A stretch of 64,000 nucleotides of DNA from FEB-10 sp963710645 (lineage in GTDB: Bacteria > Acidobacteriota > Thermoanaerobaculia > Thermoanaerobaculales > Sulfomarinibacteraceae): positions 310,001-374,000 of the forward strand of contig CAVQBD010000002.1 in the NCBI GenBank assembly GCA_963710645.1. Direction: 5' to 3'. The notes beneath the pieces are model-generated. The model was not told the DNA's origin. It searched no databases and saw only the letters and a list, made by a program, of their open reading frames with translations. Each line of letters starts with the position of its first letter. The stretch's first letter is position 1. Below are positions 8,127 through 16,879 of this stretch, piece after piece. A program made the translations under genes and the position numbers.

Positions 8127-9517
8127 TCCGAAGACGGCGACAGATCGAACTTGCCCTCAAGCTCCTGGGCGACATCGTCGCCACCCTGCTGGCCTTTTTC
8201 GCCGCCTACTGGCTCCGGTTCATCGTTCAGGTTCAACCGGTCACCAAGGGTGTTCCAGCGCTGGCGGAATACTCGCGGCTGGTCCCCGTGATCATGGCGC
8301 TGTGGCCCGCGGTCTTCTACTTCCAGGGTTTGTACCAGAAACGTCGCATAAGATCCCAAACCGATGAGTCGGTGCGGGTCATTCTTGCGGTGGGATTGGC
8401 CACCGTCCTGCTTACCGCCGGTTTGACCTTCTATCGGGACATCTCGTTCTCGCGGCTCTTCCTTGCGATCTTTGCCGGTGTGGACGCCCTCTTCGTGGTC
8501 CTCGTGCGACTCGGAATCCGACGGCTGCTCGGGCGGATCCGTCGGTCGGGCGGAAATCTGCAGCACCTGTTGGTGGTTGGCGCCGGCGACCTGGGCCGGG
8601 AGGTGGTGGAACGCCTCCAGCATCACCTCGAGCTCGGTTTCGCAGTGGTCGGATTCTTGGATGATGATCCCGGAAAGCAACAGCGCAAGGTCCACGGCGT
8701 ACAGGTTCTCGGCACGACCGCCGATCTGGAGCAGGTGACCGAGGACCGCCAAGTGGATCAGGTCGTGATCGCCCTGCCGCTGGCGGCTCACCAGAAAACC
8801 GTGCAGCTCATCCGTCGGGCCGGTCAGCTGCTGCTCGAGGTCAAAGTCGTCCCCGACCTGCTGCAGTACTACGTGCTCCGCGCCGGAGTCGAGGACCTCG
8901 ACGGGCTGCCGGTGATCAATATGACCCAGATCCCGCTCCAGGGCTGGAACCAGATCGTCAAGAGGAGTTTCGACATCGCCGGATCGGTAGTTCTGCTGCT
9001 GCTGACCGGCTGGATGTTCCCGATCATCGCCTGGTTCATCAAACGGGAGGACGGCGGTCCGGTCTTTTTTTCCCAGGTGCGCACCGGAATGGACGGTCGT
9101 TCATTTCGTCTCCACAAGTTCCGATCGATGCGGGTCAACGCCTCGGACGAGGCGCAGTGGACGCGCACCAGGGACCCGAGGATCACCAACGTGGGTGCGG
9201 TCCTGCGCCGGTTCAACCTCGACGAACTTCCTCAGTTGATCAACGTTTTGCTGGGTGATATGTCCCTGGTCGGTCCTCGCCCCGAACAGCCGGAGTATGT
9301 GGAGCGCTTCCGGGCGAGATACCCCGAGTACAACACTCGGCACCGGGTACGATCTGGGATCACCGGTTGGGCTCAGGTGAACGGTTTGAGGGGCGATACC
9401 TCAATCCGGCAACGCATGGTCCACGATCTGTACTACATCCAGAACTGGAGCCTTTCACTGGATCTGCGCATCCTGTGGCGCACGTTTCGCATCGCGTTCC
9501 ACGATGCCAGGGCCTAG
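8123..9517 (+). CDS. exopolysaccharide polyprenyl glycosylphosphotransferase (WcaJ/WbaP-like)
   Basis: This 464-aa inner-membrane enzyme starts repeat-unit synthesis by moving a sugar-1-phosphate from a nucleotide sugar to undecaprenyl phosphate. Residues ~10-130 contain several hydrophobic segments. A Rossmann-like domain follows near residue 150 (LLVVGAGDLGREVVERL). The catalytic bacterial sugar transferase domain starts near residue 279 (KRSFDIAGS, then a membrane segment, PVFFSQVRTGMDGRSF, LHKFRSM, NLDELPQLINVLLGDMSLVGPRPE). It is the last gene of its operon. Its TAG stop (9515-9517) is part of the first unit of a CTAGGGT/CTAGCCC heptamer array. Confidence 0.93.
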   Translation: MIRRRRQIELALKLLGDIVATLLAFFAAYWLRFIVQVQPVTKGVPALAEYSRLVPVIMALWPAVFYFQGLYQKRRIRSQTDESVRVILAVGLATVLLTAGLTFYRDISFSRLFLAIFAGVDALFVVLVRLGIRRLLGRIRRSGGNLQHLLVVGAGDLGREVVERLQHHLELGFAVVGFLDDDPGKQQRKVHGVQVLGTTADLEQVTEDRQVDQVVIALPLAAHQKTVQLIRRAGQLLLEVKVVPDLLQYYVLRAGVEDLDGLPVINMTQIPLQGWNQIVKRSFDIAGSVVLLLLTGWMFPIIAWFIKREDGGPVFFSQVRTGMDGRSFRLHKFRSMRVNASDEAQWTRTRDPRITNVGAVLRRFNLDELPQLINVLLGDMSLVGPRPEQPEYVERFRARYPEYNTRHRVRSGITGWAQVNGLRGDTSIRQRMVHDLYYIQNWSLSLDLRILWRTFRIAFHDARA

Positions 9518-9590
9518 GGTCTAGGGACGAGGGCCTAGGATCTGGGGTCTAGCCCCTAGCCCCTAGCCCCTAGCCCCTAGCCCCTGCCCA
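9514..9590. repeat. CTAGGGT/CTAGCCC heptamer array between convergent genes
   Basis: Eleven 7-nt units run without a break: CTAGGGT, CTAGGGA, CGAGGGC, CTAGGAT, CTGGGGT, CTAGCCC x5 and CTGCCCA. The left half (CTAGGG) is complementary to the right half (CCCTAG), so the transcript can fold into a hairpin. The stop codons of both convergent genes (9515-9517 plus, 9579-9577 minus) are TAG triplets inside the array. Confidence 0.92.
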
Positions 9591-10692
9591 GCCCCTCCAG
9601 CAGCGTGTGCCACGACTCGACCGCGGGTTCCCATCGCAGCTGCGGTGCGCGGAGAACCGAACGACGCCTAAGGTCGGCGGCGACTTCGGGTTGGAGCGCC
9701 CGATGGAGCGTGTGAGCGAGGGCATCTTGGTTTCCCGGGGGCGCGTACAGTGCCGCGTCGCCGCCGTTCTCGCGGAGCGACGGAATGTCCGAGGCGATGC
9801 ACGGTGTGCCACAGCTGATGGCCTCGGCCAACGGCAGACCGAAACCCTCGACCTCCGACGCGATGACGAAGACCTCCGCGTGTCGCAACAGATCGCGTGC
9901 CGAATCAGGGTCCACATAACCGGGAAGGTGGATCCGGTCCCGGTACTGGGATGCCTGGATTCTGGCCACGATGGGTGCCGTGTCCCAACCGAGTCCGCCT
10001 GCAATGACCAGATCCGGTGGCCCGGGATGCAGCGAGTGGAGCGCCTCCCAGGCGGCTACGAGATCCGCCACGCCCTTGCGGGGCTCAATGGTTCCGAGGT
10101 GAAGCACGTAGGGCCGCCCGCCCGCGAGTTTCTGGCGAACGCGGTGTCCGTCGTCATCGGGCGCAGGTGGCGAAAAGGACTCGTCGACTCCGTATCCGAT
10201 CCGAACCAGGTTTGAGCGAGTGAAGGGAAAGTGGTCCAAGACGACCTGCTCGGTGGCCGCGGAGCCCACCACGATTGCATCGGCCTTCTCCAGTGATTCC
10301 TCGACGTAGGCGTTGAAGCAGAATCGGTTGGCCAGCGTGTGATGTTCTGGGTGGGTGCGCGGGGTGAGGTCATGCACAACCGCGACCGACGGCACAGGGC
10401 ATCTGCGAGGGATGACAGCGAGCGAGCCCACGAAGACGTCGGGCCGGGTCGCGGTCAGCCAACGCGGTAACTGGGTGTGAAGCCACAACGTGCCCGGGAG
10501 CCGAGGTCTCGTCGTCGGCAGGGCGGTGACCCCCTCGAGTCGCAGCTCGTTGGGGAGGACCACAGGCTTGGAAGCGGCCAGAGTGACGACGTGGCCGTGG
10601 TCGCGGACAAGCCCCCCCATTATCTGAGTGACCCAGGTGGCCACCCCGGTATGATGTCCCACCAGAGACCGCGCGTCACACGCGATATTCAT
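9577..10692 (-). CDS. glycosyltransferase family 4
   Basis: This 371-aa GT4 enzyme starts MNIACDARSLVGHHTGV and contains VAVVHDLTPRTHPEH, YVLHLGTIEPRKGV and the donor site EVEGFGLPLAEAISCGTPCIA. It resembles mannosyl/rhamnosyl-transferases of O-antigen clusters. The ATG at 10692 was chosen on homology; it overlaps the upstream gene by 17 nt. The last residues and the TAG stop run into the heptamer array. It forms a two-gene minus-strand operon with its upstream neighbour. Confidence 0.9.
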   Translation of the reverse strand: MNIACDARSLVGHHTGVATWVTQIMGGLVRDHGHVVTLAASKPVVLPNELRLEGVTALPTTRPRLPGTLWLHTQLPRWLTATRPDVFVGSLAVIPRRCPVPSVAVVHDLTPRTHPEHHTLANRFCFNAYVEESLEKADAIVVGSAATEQVVLDHFPFTRSNLVRIGYGVDESFSPPAPDDDGHRVRQKLAGGRPYVLHLGTIEPRKGVADLVAAWEALHSLHPGPPDLVIAGGLGWDTAPIVARIQASQYRDRIHLPGYVDPDSARDLLRHAEVFVIASEVEGFGLPLAEAISCGTPCIASDIPSLRENGGDAALYAPPGNQDALAHTLHRALQPEVAADLRRRSVLRAPQLRWEPAVESWHTLLEGLGRG

Positions 10693-11974
10693 CGTCCCCG
10701 ATTCCGTTTCGGCCGGCCGCCTGGAACAACGTCGCGGAGGTCGCCGCCGCGGCCCGGTCCCATGAAAACTGACTGGCCCGGGCGGCGCCGAGCGCCACCA
10801 GGCGCTCTCGGTGTTGGGGATCTTCGACCAGGGCATTCACCGCCGACGCGATGTTCTGCGGGCTCTGAGGATCCACGTAGATGGCCGCGGGTCCCGCGAC
10901 CTCGGGCATGGCCGATCGGCCGGAGGTCACGACCGGGGCACCGCAGGCCATGGCCTCCACGATGGGAAGGCCGAAACCTTCCATCCAGGAAGGGAACAAC
11001 AGCGCGTCGCAGCCCCGGTACAAGCTTGGCAGGCTGGATCTTTCGATGGAGTCGAGGTGGATGATCCGGTCTGAAAAAGAAGATGCGCCCATTTCAGTTC
11101 TGATGGCTTCGGTGCGCCACCCCCACCGTCCGACCAGGAGAAGGTGGCCCTGATATCCCCACTCGGCCAGCAATTGGAAAGCCCTCAATACACCGACGAC
11201 GTTTTTGCGTGGTTCCAGGGTGGAGACGAAGAGCAAATAGCGGTCCGGTCGCGCGGGTTGATCCTCAACGGAGGACTGGAGCTTCGGGAATTCGGGGTCC
11301 AACCCCTCATGAATGGTGTGGATACGGCGAGGGCTGGCCGACAGAAACTCCCGAAGATCGCCGGCTGTGGCATCGGACACAGCGATCAGCCGGTCGGCGC
11401 GGAAGAGGGTGACCGGCAGGTTGTGGCGCAGCAGGCTCAGGGTTTCCGGAGCGACTGTTTCCGGAAGGGCGGCAAAGGCGAGGTCGTGAACCGTGGCCAC
11501 CATTGCGTGCCCAAAGGGAAGCTGGCTGGCCGGCATGAAAAAGTTGGGCGCCCACATCACGTCGTTGTGGTCGAGGACGCGAAGCACGGGTTCGACGATG
11601 GTCCGCAGGAACCGCAGCGTGGGTCCGATGGGAAGCGCGAGATCGGGCGGCAAATGGTGAGCCCGCATCCTCAGGCGACGGTGACCGGGCAGGGCGGGCG
11701 CCGGTGGATCGGGTGGAGCGAGAAAGGTGTGAGCGTACAGATTGTAGGTGACGCCGTCGTTTCGGCGGTCGAGGGCCTCGAGGAGACTCCATTCATACCA
11801 CCCGACGCCGGTCTTGCGCTCGGTGAAGGGAAAGACATCGACTCCCACGACGAAATCGCTGGGCCCGCCGGCCAGCCTGCACTGGAAGCGTTTCCAGCGT
11901 GACCGAAAGGTCCCGACGAGATCGCGCAGGACGTGTCCGAAGAAACGGACTGTTGATCGGATGGAACGGCCCAT
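10676..11974 (-). CDS. glycosyltransferase family 4
   Basis: This 432-aa GT4 enzyme carries an ~40-residue basic N-terminal extension before the first GT-B strand (FVVGVDVFPFTERKTGVGW). It then shows ATVHDLAFAALPETV, DRYLLFVSTLEPRKNV and the donor site MEGFGLPIVEAMACGAPVV. It is the first gene of a two-gene operon and overlaps the next gene by 17 nt. A perfect 15-bp palindrome lies just upstream of its start. The sugar specificity is unknown. Confidence 0.9.
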   Translation of the reverse strand: MGRSIRSTVRFFGHVLRDLVGTFRSRWKRFQCRLAGGPSDFVVGVDVFPFTERKTGVGWYEWSLLEALDRRNDGVTYNLYAHTFLAPPDPPAPALPGHRRLRMRAHHLPPDLALPIGPTLRFLRTIVEPVLRVLDHNDVMWAPNFFMPASQLPFGHAMVATVHDLAFAALPETVAPETLSLLRHNLPVTLFRADRLIAVSDATAGDLREFLSASPRRIHTIHEGLDPEFPKLQSSVEDQPARPDRYLLFVSTLEPRKNVVGVLRAFQLLAEWGYQGHLLLVGRWGWRTEAIRTEMGASSFSDRIIHLDSIERSSLPSLYRGCDALLFPSWMEGFGLPIVEAMACGAPVVTSGRSAMPEVAGPAAIYVDPQSPQNIASAVNALVEDPQHRERLVALGAARASQFSWDRAAAATSATLFQAAGRNGIGDDEYRV

Positions 11975-11981
11975 GGCAGGG

Positions 11982-11996
11982 CTGATGTTACATCAG
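11982..11996. promoter_or_regulatory. perfect palindrome upstream of a glycosyltransferase operon
   Basis: CTGATGT-T-ACATCAG is a perfect 7-bp inverted repeat located 8-22 nt upstream of the ATG at 11974. It covers the place where a -10 box would be expected, so it is a candidate operator or part of the promoter. Confidence 0.4.
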
Positions 11997-12204
11997 TAGG
12001 CAGCGGGCAGTAGGTAGTGAGCAGTGAGCAGTGAGCAGAGAGCCCCTAGTCTTCTGGTTGAGTCCCGAGTCCCGAGTCCCGAGTCCCGAGTCCCGGGTCC
12101 CGGGTTCCCCAGCCGTCCAAAGCACCAACCCGGAATTCGTAACCCGGAACCCGTAACTTGAACCGTCTCGGGCGGGTTGGGCAATTTCGAATTTCGCATT
12201 TCGA
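11994..12204. repeat. four heptamer arrays in one intergenic region
   Basis: The 277-nt gap between divergent genes holds CAGTAGG/CAGCGGG/CAGTAGG/TAGTGAG/CAGTGAG x2/CAGAGAG (11994-12042), AGTCCCG x5 plus two variants (12061-12109), AACCCGG/AATTCGT/AACCCGG/AACCCGT/AACTTGA (12127-12161) and ATTTCGA/ATTTCGC/ATTTCGA (12184-12204). The spacers contain CCCCTAG and TCGGGCGGGTTGGG. I see no gene here. Confidence 0.88.
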
Positions 12205-12239
12205 ATTCGACCCCCCTAGCCCCTGGCCAGCGGTTCCTC

Positions 12240-12245
12240 TACCAT
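12240..12245 (+). promoter_or_regulatory. -10 element TACCAT of a leaderless promoter
   Basis: TACCAT is followed by 6 nt and the ATG at 12252. No ribosome binding site is present. The same CTACCATTC string precedes the next gene at 13157-13165. Confidence 0.5.
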
Positions 12246-12251
12246 TCCTTT

Positions 12252-13070
12252 ATGAACGATCCTGTCCTCCGCCACCGCGATGGTCCTCTGTTGGTGCTGA
12301 CCCTGAACGATCCGGACCGGGCGAATCCGCTGTCGGGGCCGTTGGTGGATGCCCTTTACCGCCAGCTCGTTGATGCGGCCGAAGACGAGTCCGCGCGAGC
12401 GGTCATCCTCTCGGGAGCCGGGAGGAACTTTTCCGCCGGAGCGGACCTCGATGCTCTGGAGCAGCTGGCCACCGGAGGTACCGACGCTGAGAACCGGTCC
12501 GATTCTGACCGCTTGGAGCGGTTGTTCTCGCAACTCCTCGGCCACCCCAAAGTAACGGTGGCGGCGGTACACGGCGCCGCGATGGCGGGCGGGTGTGGGC
12601 TGGCTACTGCGTGTGATTTCGTGGTAGCCGAGCGGAGCGCCCGCTTCGCCTACCCAGAGGTCAAGATCGGTTTCGTCGCCGCCTTGGTGTCCACCTTTCT
12701 GACGCGACGAGTGGCCGGACAGGTGGCCCGCCGCCTGCTGCTGGACCCCGAGGTCTTGGACGGTTCGCGGGCGGTGGAGTTGGGTCTGGCGGACCAGTTG
12801 GTGGACGACGGGTCGGCCCTCGAGGCTGCCAAAGAACTGGCCACATCCATTGTACGAAAGGGGTCATCCTCGGCCCTCGCCGCCACCAAAACGCTACTCA
12901 ATGACACCGTGGGTATGGGTTGGCGGGACGCCCTGATGGTGGCTTCTGGAGTCAATGTGCAGCAGCGTCGCCATCCCGACTGCCGCCGTGGCGTTCGCTC
13001 CTTCCTCGATACGAAAACTACTCCCGATTGGCTGACCGACTCCGAGGACGATCAGGATTCAAAGGCCTAG
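12252..13070 (+). CDS. enoyl-CoA hydratase/isomerase family protein
   Basis: This 272-aa crotonase-fold protein probably acts on an acyl-CoA in the cytoplasm. The oxyanion-hole segments SGAGRNFSAGADLDAL and HGAAMAGGCGLATACDFV are present, and PEVKIGFVAALV carries an acidic residue at one of the two usual catalytic positions. The other position (Glu in GGGCEL of classical hydratases) is Gly, as in methylglutaconyl-CoA hydratase-like members. Its place inside a polysaccharide region is odd. The stop is the TAG of a CCTAGGG string. The start is fixed by TACCAT 6 nt upstream and by homology. Confidence 0.82.
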   Translation: MNDPVLRHRDGPLLVLTLNDPDRANPLSGPLVDALYRQLVDAAEDESARAVILSGAGRNFSAGADLDALEQLATGGTDAENRSDSDRLERLFSQLLGHPKVTVAAVHGAAMAGGCGLATACDFVVAERSARFAYPEVKIGFVAALVSTFLTRRVAGQVARRLLLDPEVLDGSRAVELGLADQLVDDGSALEAAKELATSIVRKGSSSALAATKTLLNDTVGMGWRDALMVASGVNVQQRRHPDCRRGVRSFLDTKTTPDWLTDSEDDQDSKA

Positions 13071-13107
13071 GGCTTGTTCCGAGTTGATGCTTCGGGCGGG
13101 CGCAGGC

Positions 13108-13128
13108 ATTTCGAATTTCGAATTTGAC
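13108..13128. repeat. short ATTTCGA heptamer array
   Basis: ATTTCGA, ATTTCGA and ATTTGAC follow one another with a 7-nt period. The array is followed by a C-rich stretch and the promoter of rfbD. The same unit occurs at 12184-12204, and a related unit (AATTCGA) at 5692-5712 and 51308-51314. Confidence 0.7.
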
Positions 13129-13157
13129 CCCCCCCCATCCCCCAGCCCCTCCTCTGC

Positions 13158-13163
13158 TACCAT
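13158..13163 (+). promoter_or_regulatory. -10 element TACCAT of a leaderless promoter
   Basis: TACCAT is separated by 7 nt from the ATG at 13171, with no Shine-Dalgarno sequence between them. Confidence 0.5.
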
Positions 13164-13170
13164 TCCCCGA

Positions 13171-14013
13171 ATGGCCCACCTGCTGGTGACCGGAGTCCAC
13201 GGACAGCTTGGACGCGCTCTCGAACGGATCGCGTTGGCCCGCGGTTTCCGGGTCTCCGGCCATGATCTCGATACGCTGGATATCCGTGATCCCGAGGCTG
13301 TGAGCGCTGAGGTTGACCGGCTGAGACCGGACGTTGTGGTCAACTGTGCGGCCTATACGGCTGTTGACGACTGCGAAACCGATGAAGAGTCAGCCCTGGC
13401 GGTCAATGGGACCGCCGTGGGACACCTGGCATCTGCCTGCAACGATGTGGACGCGCGGCTGGTTCAGATATCCACCGACTACGTTTTCGCTGGCGACGGT
13501 AGGAGACCCTACAGAGAAGGTGATCCGGTGGCCCCGGCCGCAGCCTACGGCCGGACCAAGCTCGAGGGCGAACGGATGGCGCGCCTGGCTGGCCGACACC
13601 TGATCGTTCGCACTGCCTGGCTCTACGGCCACGGAGGCGGGAACTTCGTCGAGGCGATCCGCCGTCAGATCGATGGTGGAGCGACCTCGCTGCGTGTCGT
13701 GGGGGATCAGGTGGGGTCGCCCACCTACTGTGATGACCTGGCGGCGGCGCTGGTCGATTTGGCGACCTGTGAGGCGTCGGGGGTGGTCCACGGGACAAAT
13801 GGCGGCGCCGCCAGCTGGCACGATTTTGCGGTGGAAATCGCCCGGCTGCTGGGTTCGGAGATCACGGTCCATCCCGTGACCACATGGGAGTTCCCCCGTC
13901 CGGCCCCCCGGCCCGCGTACTCGGTTCTGGATGGTTCCCGCATGGAGACACTGATCGGAAGAGCTATGCCGTCCTGGCAGGACGCGCTCGCCCGTTACCT
14001 GGCGGTCTCGTGA
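13171..14013 (+). CDS. rfbD: dTDP-4-dehydrorhamnose reductase
   Basis: This 280-aa short-chain dehydrogenase-type enzyme makes dTDP-L-rhamnose in the last step of that pathway. It has the nucleotide-binding VTGVHGQLGRAL, NCAAYTAVDDCE, STDYVFAGDG, the YGRTKLEGE (Y-x3-K) catalytic motif and RTAWLYGHGGGNFV, and its length matches RmlD. The start is supported by TACCAT 7 nt upstream. Its stop overlaps the GTG start of the next SDR gene. It would supply the rhamnose donor for the glycosyltransferases in this region. Confidence 0.92.
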   Translation: MAHLLVTGVHGQLGRALERIALARGFRVSGHDLDTLDIRDPEAVSAEVDRLRPDVVVNCAAYTAVDDCETDEESALAVNGTAVGHLASACNDVDARLVQISTDYVFAGDGRRPYREGDPVAPAAAYGRTKLEGERMARLAGRHLIVRTAWLYGHGGGNFVEAIRRQIDGGATSLRVVGDQVGSPTYCDDLAAALVDLATCEASGVVHGTNGGAASWHDFAVEIARLLGSEITVHPVTTWEFPRPAPRPAYSVLDGSRMETLIGRAMPSWQDALARYLAVS

Positions 14014-14981
14014 GGGCCTTGATCACCGGGTGGACCGGTTTCGTGGGCCCATACGTCGCGGCGGAGGTGGCTCGTCGCGATCCGTCGGCGGAGATATTTG
14101 GCCTGGTGTGGCCGCCGCTCGACGCCGATGCCGCCCCTGGTGTCCCCGGTTCAGTTCGATCGCTGACAGGGGACGTCACCGACGTGAAATCGCTGCGATC
14201 CGCGGTGCAATCCGCGCGGCCGGATCTGGTGTTCCATCTGGCGGCTGCATCTTCGGTGGCGACATCGTGGACGAAACCTGGTGACGCCTTCGAGGTCAAT
14301 GCCGTGGGCACCCTGAACCTGCTCGAGGCGACTCGCGATCTCGCTCCCAGTGCCACCATGGTCATCGCCTCGTCGGCCGAGATCTATGGTGGCGCAGCCG
14401 ACGACGATCATCCCCTGGTGGAGACAGCGCCATTGAGGCCGGTCTCGCCATATGCCGCCAGCAAGGCGGCCCAGGATCTGCTGGCGGCCACCGTTGGAGC
14501 CTCATTCGGCCTTCAAGTGATTCGGCTCCGGCTGTTCAATCAAACGGGTCCTGGGCGCCCGCCGAGCTTTGTCGCATCATCCTTTGCCCGCCAGATCGCC
14601 CGGATCGAGGCGGGGCATCGACCCGCCGAAATTCGGGTCGGCAACCTGGAGGCGCGGCGAGATTTCGTGGACGTGCGTGATGCCGCCCGGGCCTATTGGC
14701 TGGCCGCGGAGCGGGGCGTGCCCGGCGCCGCCTACAACGTATGTTCGGGGCGTTCGGCCAGCGTTTCGTCGCTGCTCGATGTCCTGCTCTCGCTGTCGGA
14801 GTGCTCGGTCAGCGTGGTGCCGGATCCCGATCGGATGCGGCCGTCAGACGTTCCTCTCCTGGTGGGTGACCCCACGCTGTTCAGGAAGACCACAGGGTGG
14901 ATTCCGGAAATTCCGCTCGAGCGGACCCTGGCAGATCTGCTTGATTGGTGGAGAGGCCGGGTCAAAGACAGCGGTTCTTGA
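14010..14981 (+). CDS. NAD-dependent epimerase/dehydratase (GDP-6-deoxy-hexose reductase-like SDR)
   Basis: This 323-aa extended SDR has the Rossmann motif ITGWTGFVGPYV, the catalytic SSAEIYGG and YAASKAAQDLL (Y-x3-K), and RLRLFNQTGPGR, which resembles GDP-4-dehydro-6-deoxymannose reductase and GDP-mannose 4,6-dehydratase. It probably makes a GDP-deoxyhexose for the same polysaccharide. The GTG at 14010 overlaps the rfbD stop (GTGA) and gives the proper Rossmann N-terminus. The precise substrate is uncertain. Confidence 0.85.
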   Translation: MRALITGWTGFVGPYVAAEVARRDPSAEIFGLVWPPLDADAAPGVPGSVRSLTGDVTDVKSLRSAVQSARPDLVFHLAAASSVATSWTKPGDAFEVNAVGTLNLLEATRDLAPSATMVIASSAEIYGGAADDDHPLVETAPLRPVSPYAASKAAQDLLAATVGASFGLQVIRLRLFNQTGPGRPPSFVASSFARQIARIEAGHRPAEIRVGNLEARRDFVDVRDAARAYWLAAERGVPGAAYNVCSGRSASVSSLLDVLLSLSECSVSVVPDPDRMRPSDVPLLVGDPTLFRKTTGWIPEIPLERTLADLLDWWRGRVKDSGS

Positions 14982-15059
14982 GAACCGTGCGGTGCCGTGG
15001 CAGAGTGGTCAAGACTCTGAAACACTGCGGCGACCTTTGAGGCTGAGGAGTGGCAATCG

Positions 15060-16829
15060 ATGGACAGCAGACGACGCAACCGTATCGCACAGTGGGTGTA
15101 CGACACGCGGGCCATCCTTGGCCGTTTTCACATCTGGTTGGAAGACGTGGAGGAGAGGTGGGTCCAGGGCGGGACCGAAGGTGATCTCAGCTTCGTCGGC
15201 GGATCACTGGAGCGATCGTTCATCATGGCGGCCGGAGTGACGGCCCTCGGAACGCGGTTGTTCGGGCGGTGGGGAGAGGGTGAAAACCTGGACAAGGCAG
15301 GAATCAACAGGGTCAAGAAGGACGCGGACGCGGTTTCCGCCTACGCCTTTTCGGAGGGTCTTTGGTACCTGACGCGCAGCCTGCCCGAAAATCACGCGGT
15401 GATGATCTGCCTCGGCGAGGGTCTGATGCCCAAGGCGGGGGAGACTCCCGAGATGGGCTCCAACCCACTGCTCGGCTTCGGCCGGGTTTATGCCCGACCA
15501 CAGGTGGCCCGCTTCATGGATCGCCGGGTCCACCGGCTGGTCAACGATCCCAACTATGGATGGCCCGAGTTTTGGCGAGAGATCGAAACCGCCGGCATCA
15601 CCGTCTGGGGCGGTGCCGTTGACACGCTGGAAAACACCTCACGATTTGCAAAAGGGAGCCCCACCGGTCCCATGACGGTGCTTCATCTCTTTGACCAGCC
15701 GCTCAAGGTGGCTCAACCGTACGAAGGGTATATGGGCGCCCTGGTTCTTCCAGAGGATGTCGTGGAAAAGGCGGCCGAGCGGTCCGTGTTGATCGACTTT
15801 CTCACACCGAGACCTCTGGTTGTGGGGGCCATCGAGGCGGCCTATCCGGGCATCCCTCGCGACCACATCCACGTTTGGACCCTTGGTGGCCCGTCGCGGG
15901 CCCACCGCATCGGCAAGCTGTGGGACGACTGGAGGGAACTTGGGGTGCATGTGGTGGAAGACGGTTGGCCGATGCCTGGAACAGGCATGGGGGTGTTCAC
16001 CGAATCGGGAACCTACGCGCCGGTTTTCAGGGTTGGACCCTTCACCGACGAGGACGGTAAACGCCATCTCTTTATCTGTGATGGCTATGCCGCCACCGCG
16101 GAAGCTATGCAAGCGGCCAGCCTCGATCCCATCCTCGGGCTCAAGACCTCCATGTGCGTCTTCTCGTCCAAGTTCATGGTGTCCATCGAGCGCGAACAGC
16201 ACGTCATGCGCCTCGACCCGGACGCCGATGACTTTGCCCCCCGTCTGGCCGAGACACTGGGCGAGGAGGTGACGCCCGAACAGGTCGATGAGTACCGCGT
16301 GATCATTTCGGAGGCCTCCAGCGCCCTCATGCCGTTGAACAAGCGGACCATCACCGCAGATGATTTCTTCCCAAAGAAGGAGTGGCGCGTCTTGGCGCTC
16401 GCCGGCTATATGTTGCCGGACCCGTACACGGGTGCTCCCGGCGTCGAGAGAATCGCCGACGACCGTTGGCGCGTGACAATCTGTGCCGCCACTCGGCTCG
16501 GCATGCTGGAGGTCACGCTCACCCTTCGGCTGATGGAGCCCATGGACGAGATGCGGATGGTGTTTTCACCGCTGCTCGACCGGTTCTATTCAGGCCAGGA
16601 CTATCGGGCTCGGGCGGTCAAGATCTCGGACTCCGGGCGGATTCGAAACGAGCTCCAGACCCTGGCTTCGGAGGCGATCGAGTACTCCACGGACGACCGA
16701 ATGAGGATCGACTGGAGCCGGATCGAAAGCTCGGTGCTGCCTGCGGACAAGACGGCCCTGATCCAGGAGGTGCTCCGCTGGTACAAGGAGCAACATCCCA
16801 TCTGGTTCACGTGGCTCGACCTCGACTGA
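15060..16829 (+). CDS. conserved-looking hypothetical protein, 589 aa
   Basis: I do not recognise this protein. It has no signal peptide or clear membrane segment, is balanced in composition and is rich in acidic and aromatic residues, so it looks like a soluble cytoplasmic enzyme. Notable segments are VMICLGEGLMPKAGETPEMG near residue 120, HIHVWTLGGPSRAHRIG near 270, GMGVFTESGTYAPVFRVGPF near 310, LFICDGYAATAEAMQAASLD near 340, and a C-terminus rich in Asp and Trp. The ATG is preceded by GAGGAG at 9-nt spacing. It stands alone between the sugar genes and a convergent thioesterase gene. Confidence 0.75.
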   Translation: MDSRRRNRIAQWVYDTRAILGRFHIWLEDVEERWVQGGTEGDLSFVGGSLERSFIMAAGVTALGTRLFGRWGEGENLDKAGINRVKKDADAVSAYAFSEGLWYLTRSLPENHAVMICLGEGLMPKAGETPEMGSNPLLGFGRVYARPQVARFMDRRVHRLVNDPNYGWPEFWREIETAGITVWGGAVDTLENTSRFAKGSPTGPMTVLHLFDQPLKVAQPYEGYMGALVLPEDVVEKAAERSVLIDFLTPRPLVVGAIEAAYPGIPRDHIHVWTLGGPSRAHRIGKLWDDWRELGVHVVEDGWPMPGTGMGVFTESGTYAPVFRVGPFTDEDGKRHLFICDGYAATAEAMQAASLDPILGLKTSMCVFSSKFMVSIEREQHVMRLDPDADDFAPRLAETLGEEVTPEQVDEYRVIISEASSALMPLNKRTITADDFFPKKEWRVLALAGYMLPDPYTGAPGVERIADDRWRVTICAATRLGMLEVTLTLRLMEPMDEMRMVFSPLLDRFYSGQDYRARAVKISDSGRIRNELQTLASEAIEYSTDDRMRIDWSRIESSVLPADKTALIQEVLRWYKEQHPIWFTWLDLD

Positions 16830-16879
16830 TTCAATCGACTGTAAGTGAGTCGTTTTTGTGAGGTTTGCGGCCGGGTCGA

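Noticed and set aside
15000..15060. A stretch beginning GCCGTGGCAGAGTGGTC that looks like the 5' half of a tRNA-Ser/Leu.
   Set aside because: There is no T-arm (GGTTCGAATCC-like) or complementary acceptor end, and the following bases do not fold as a tRNA.
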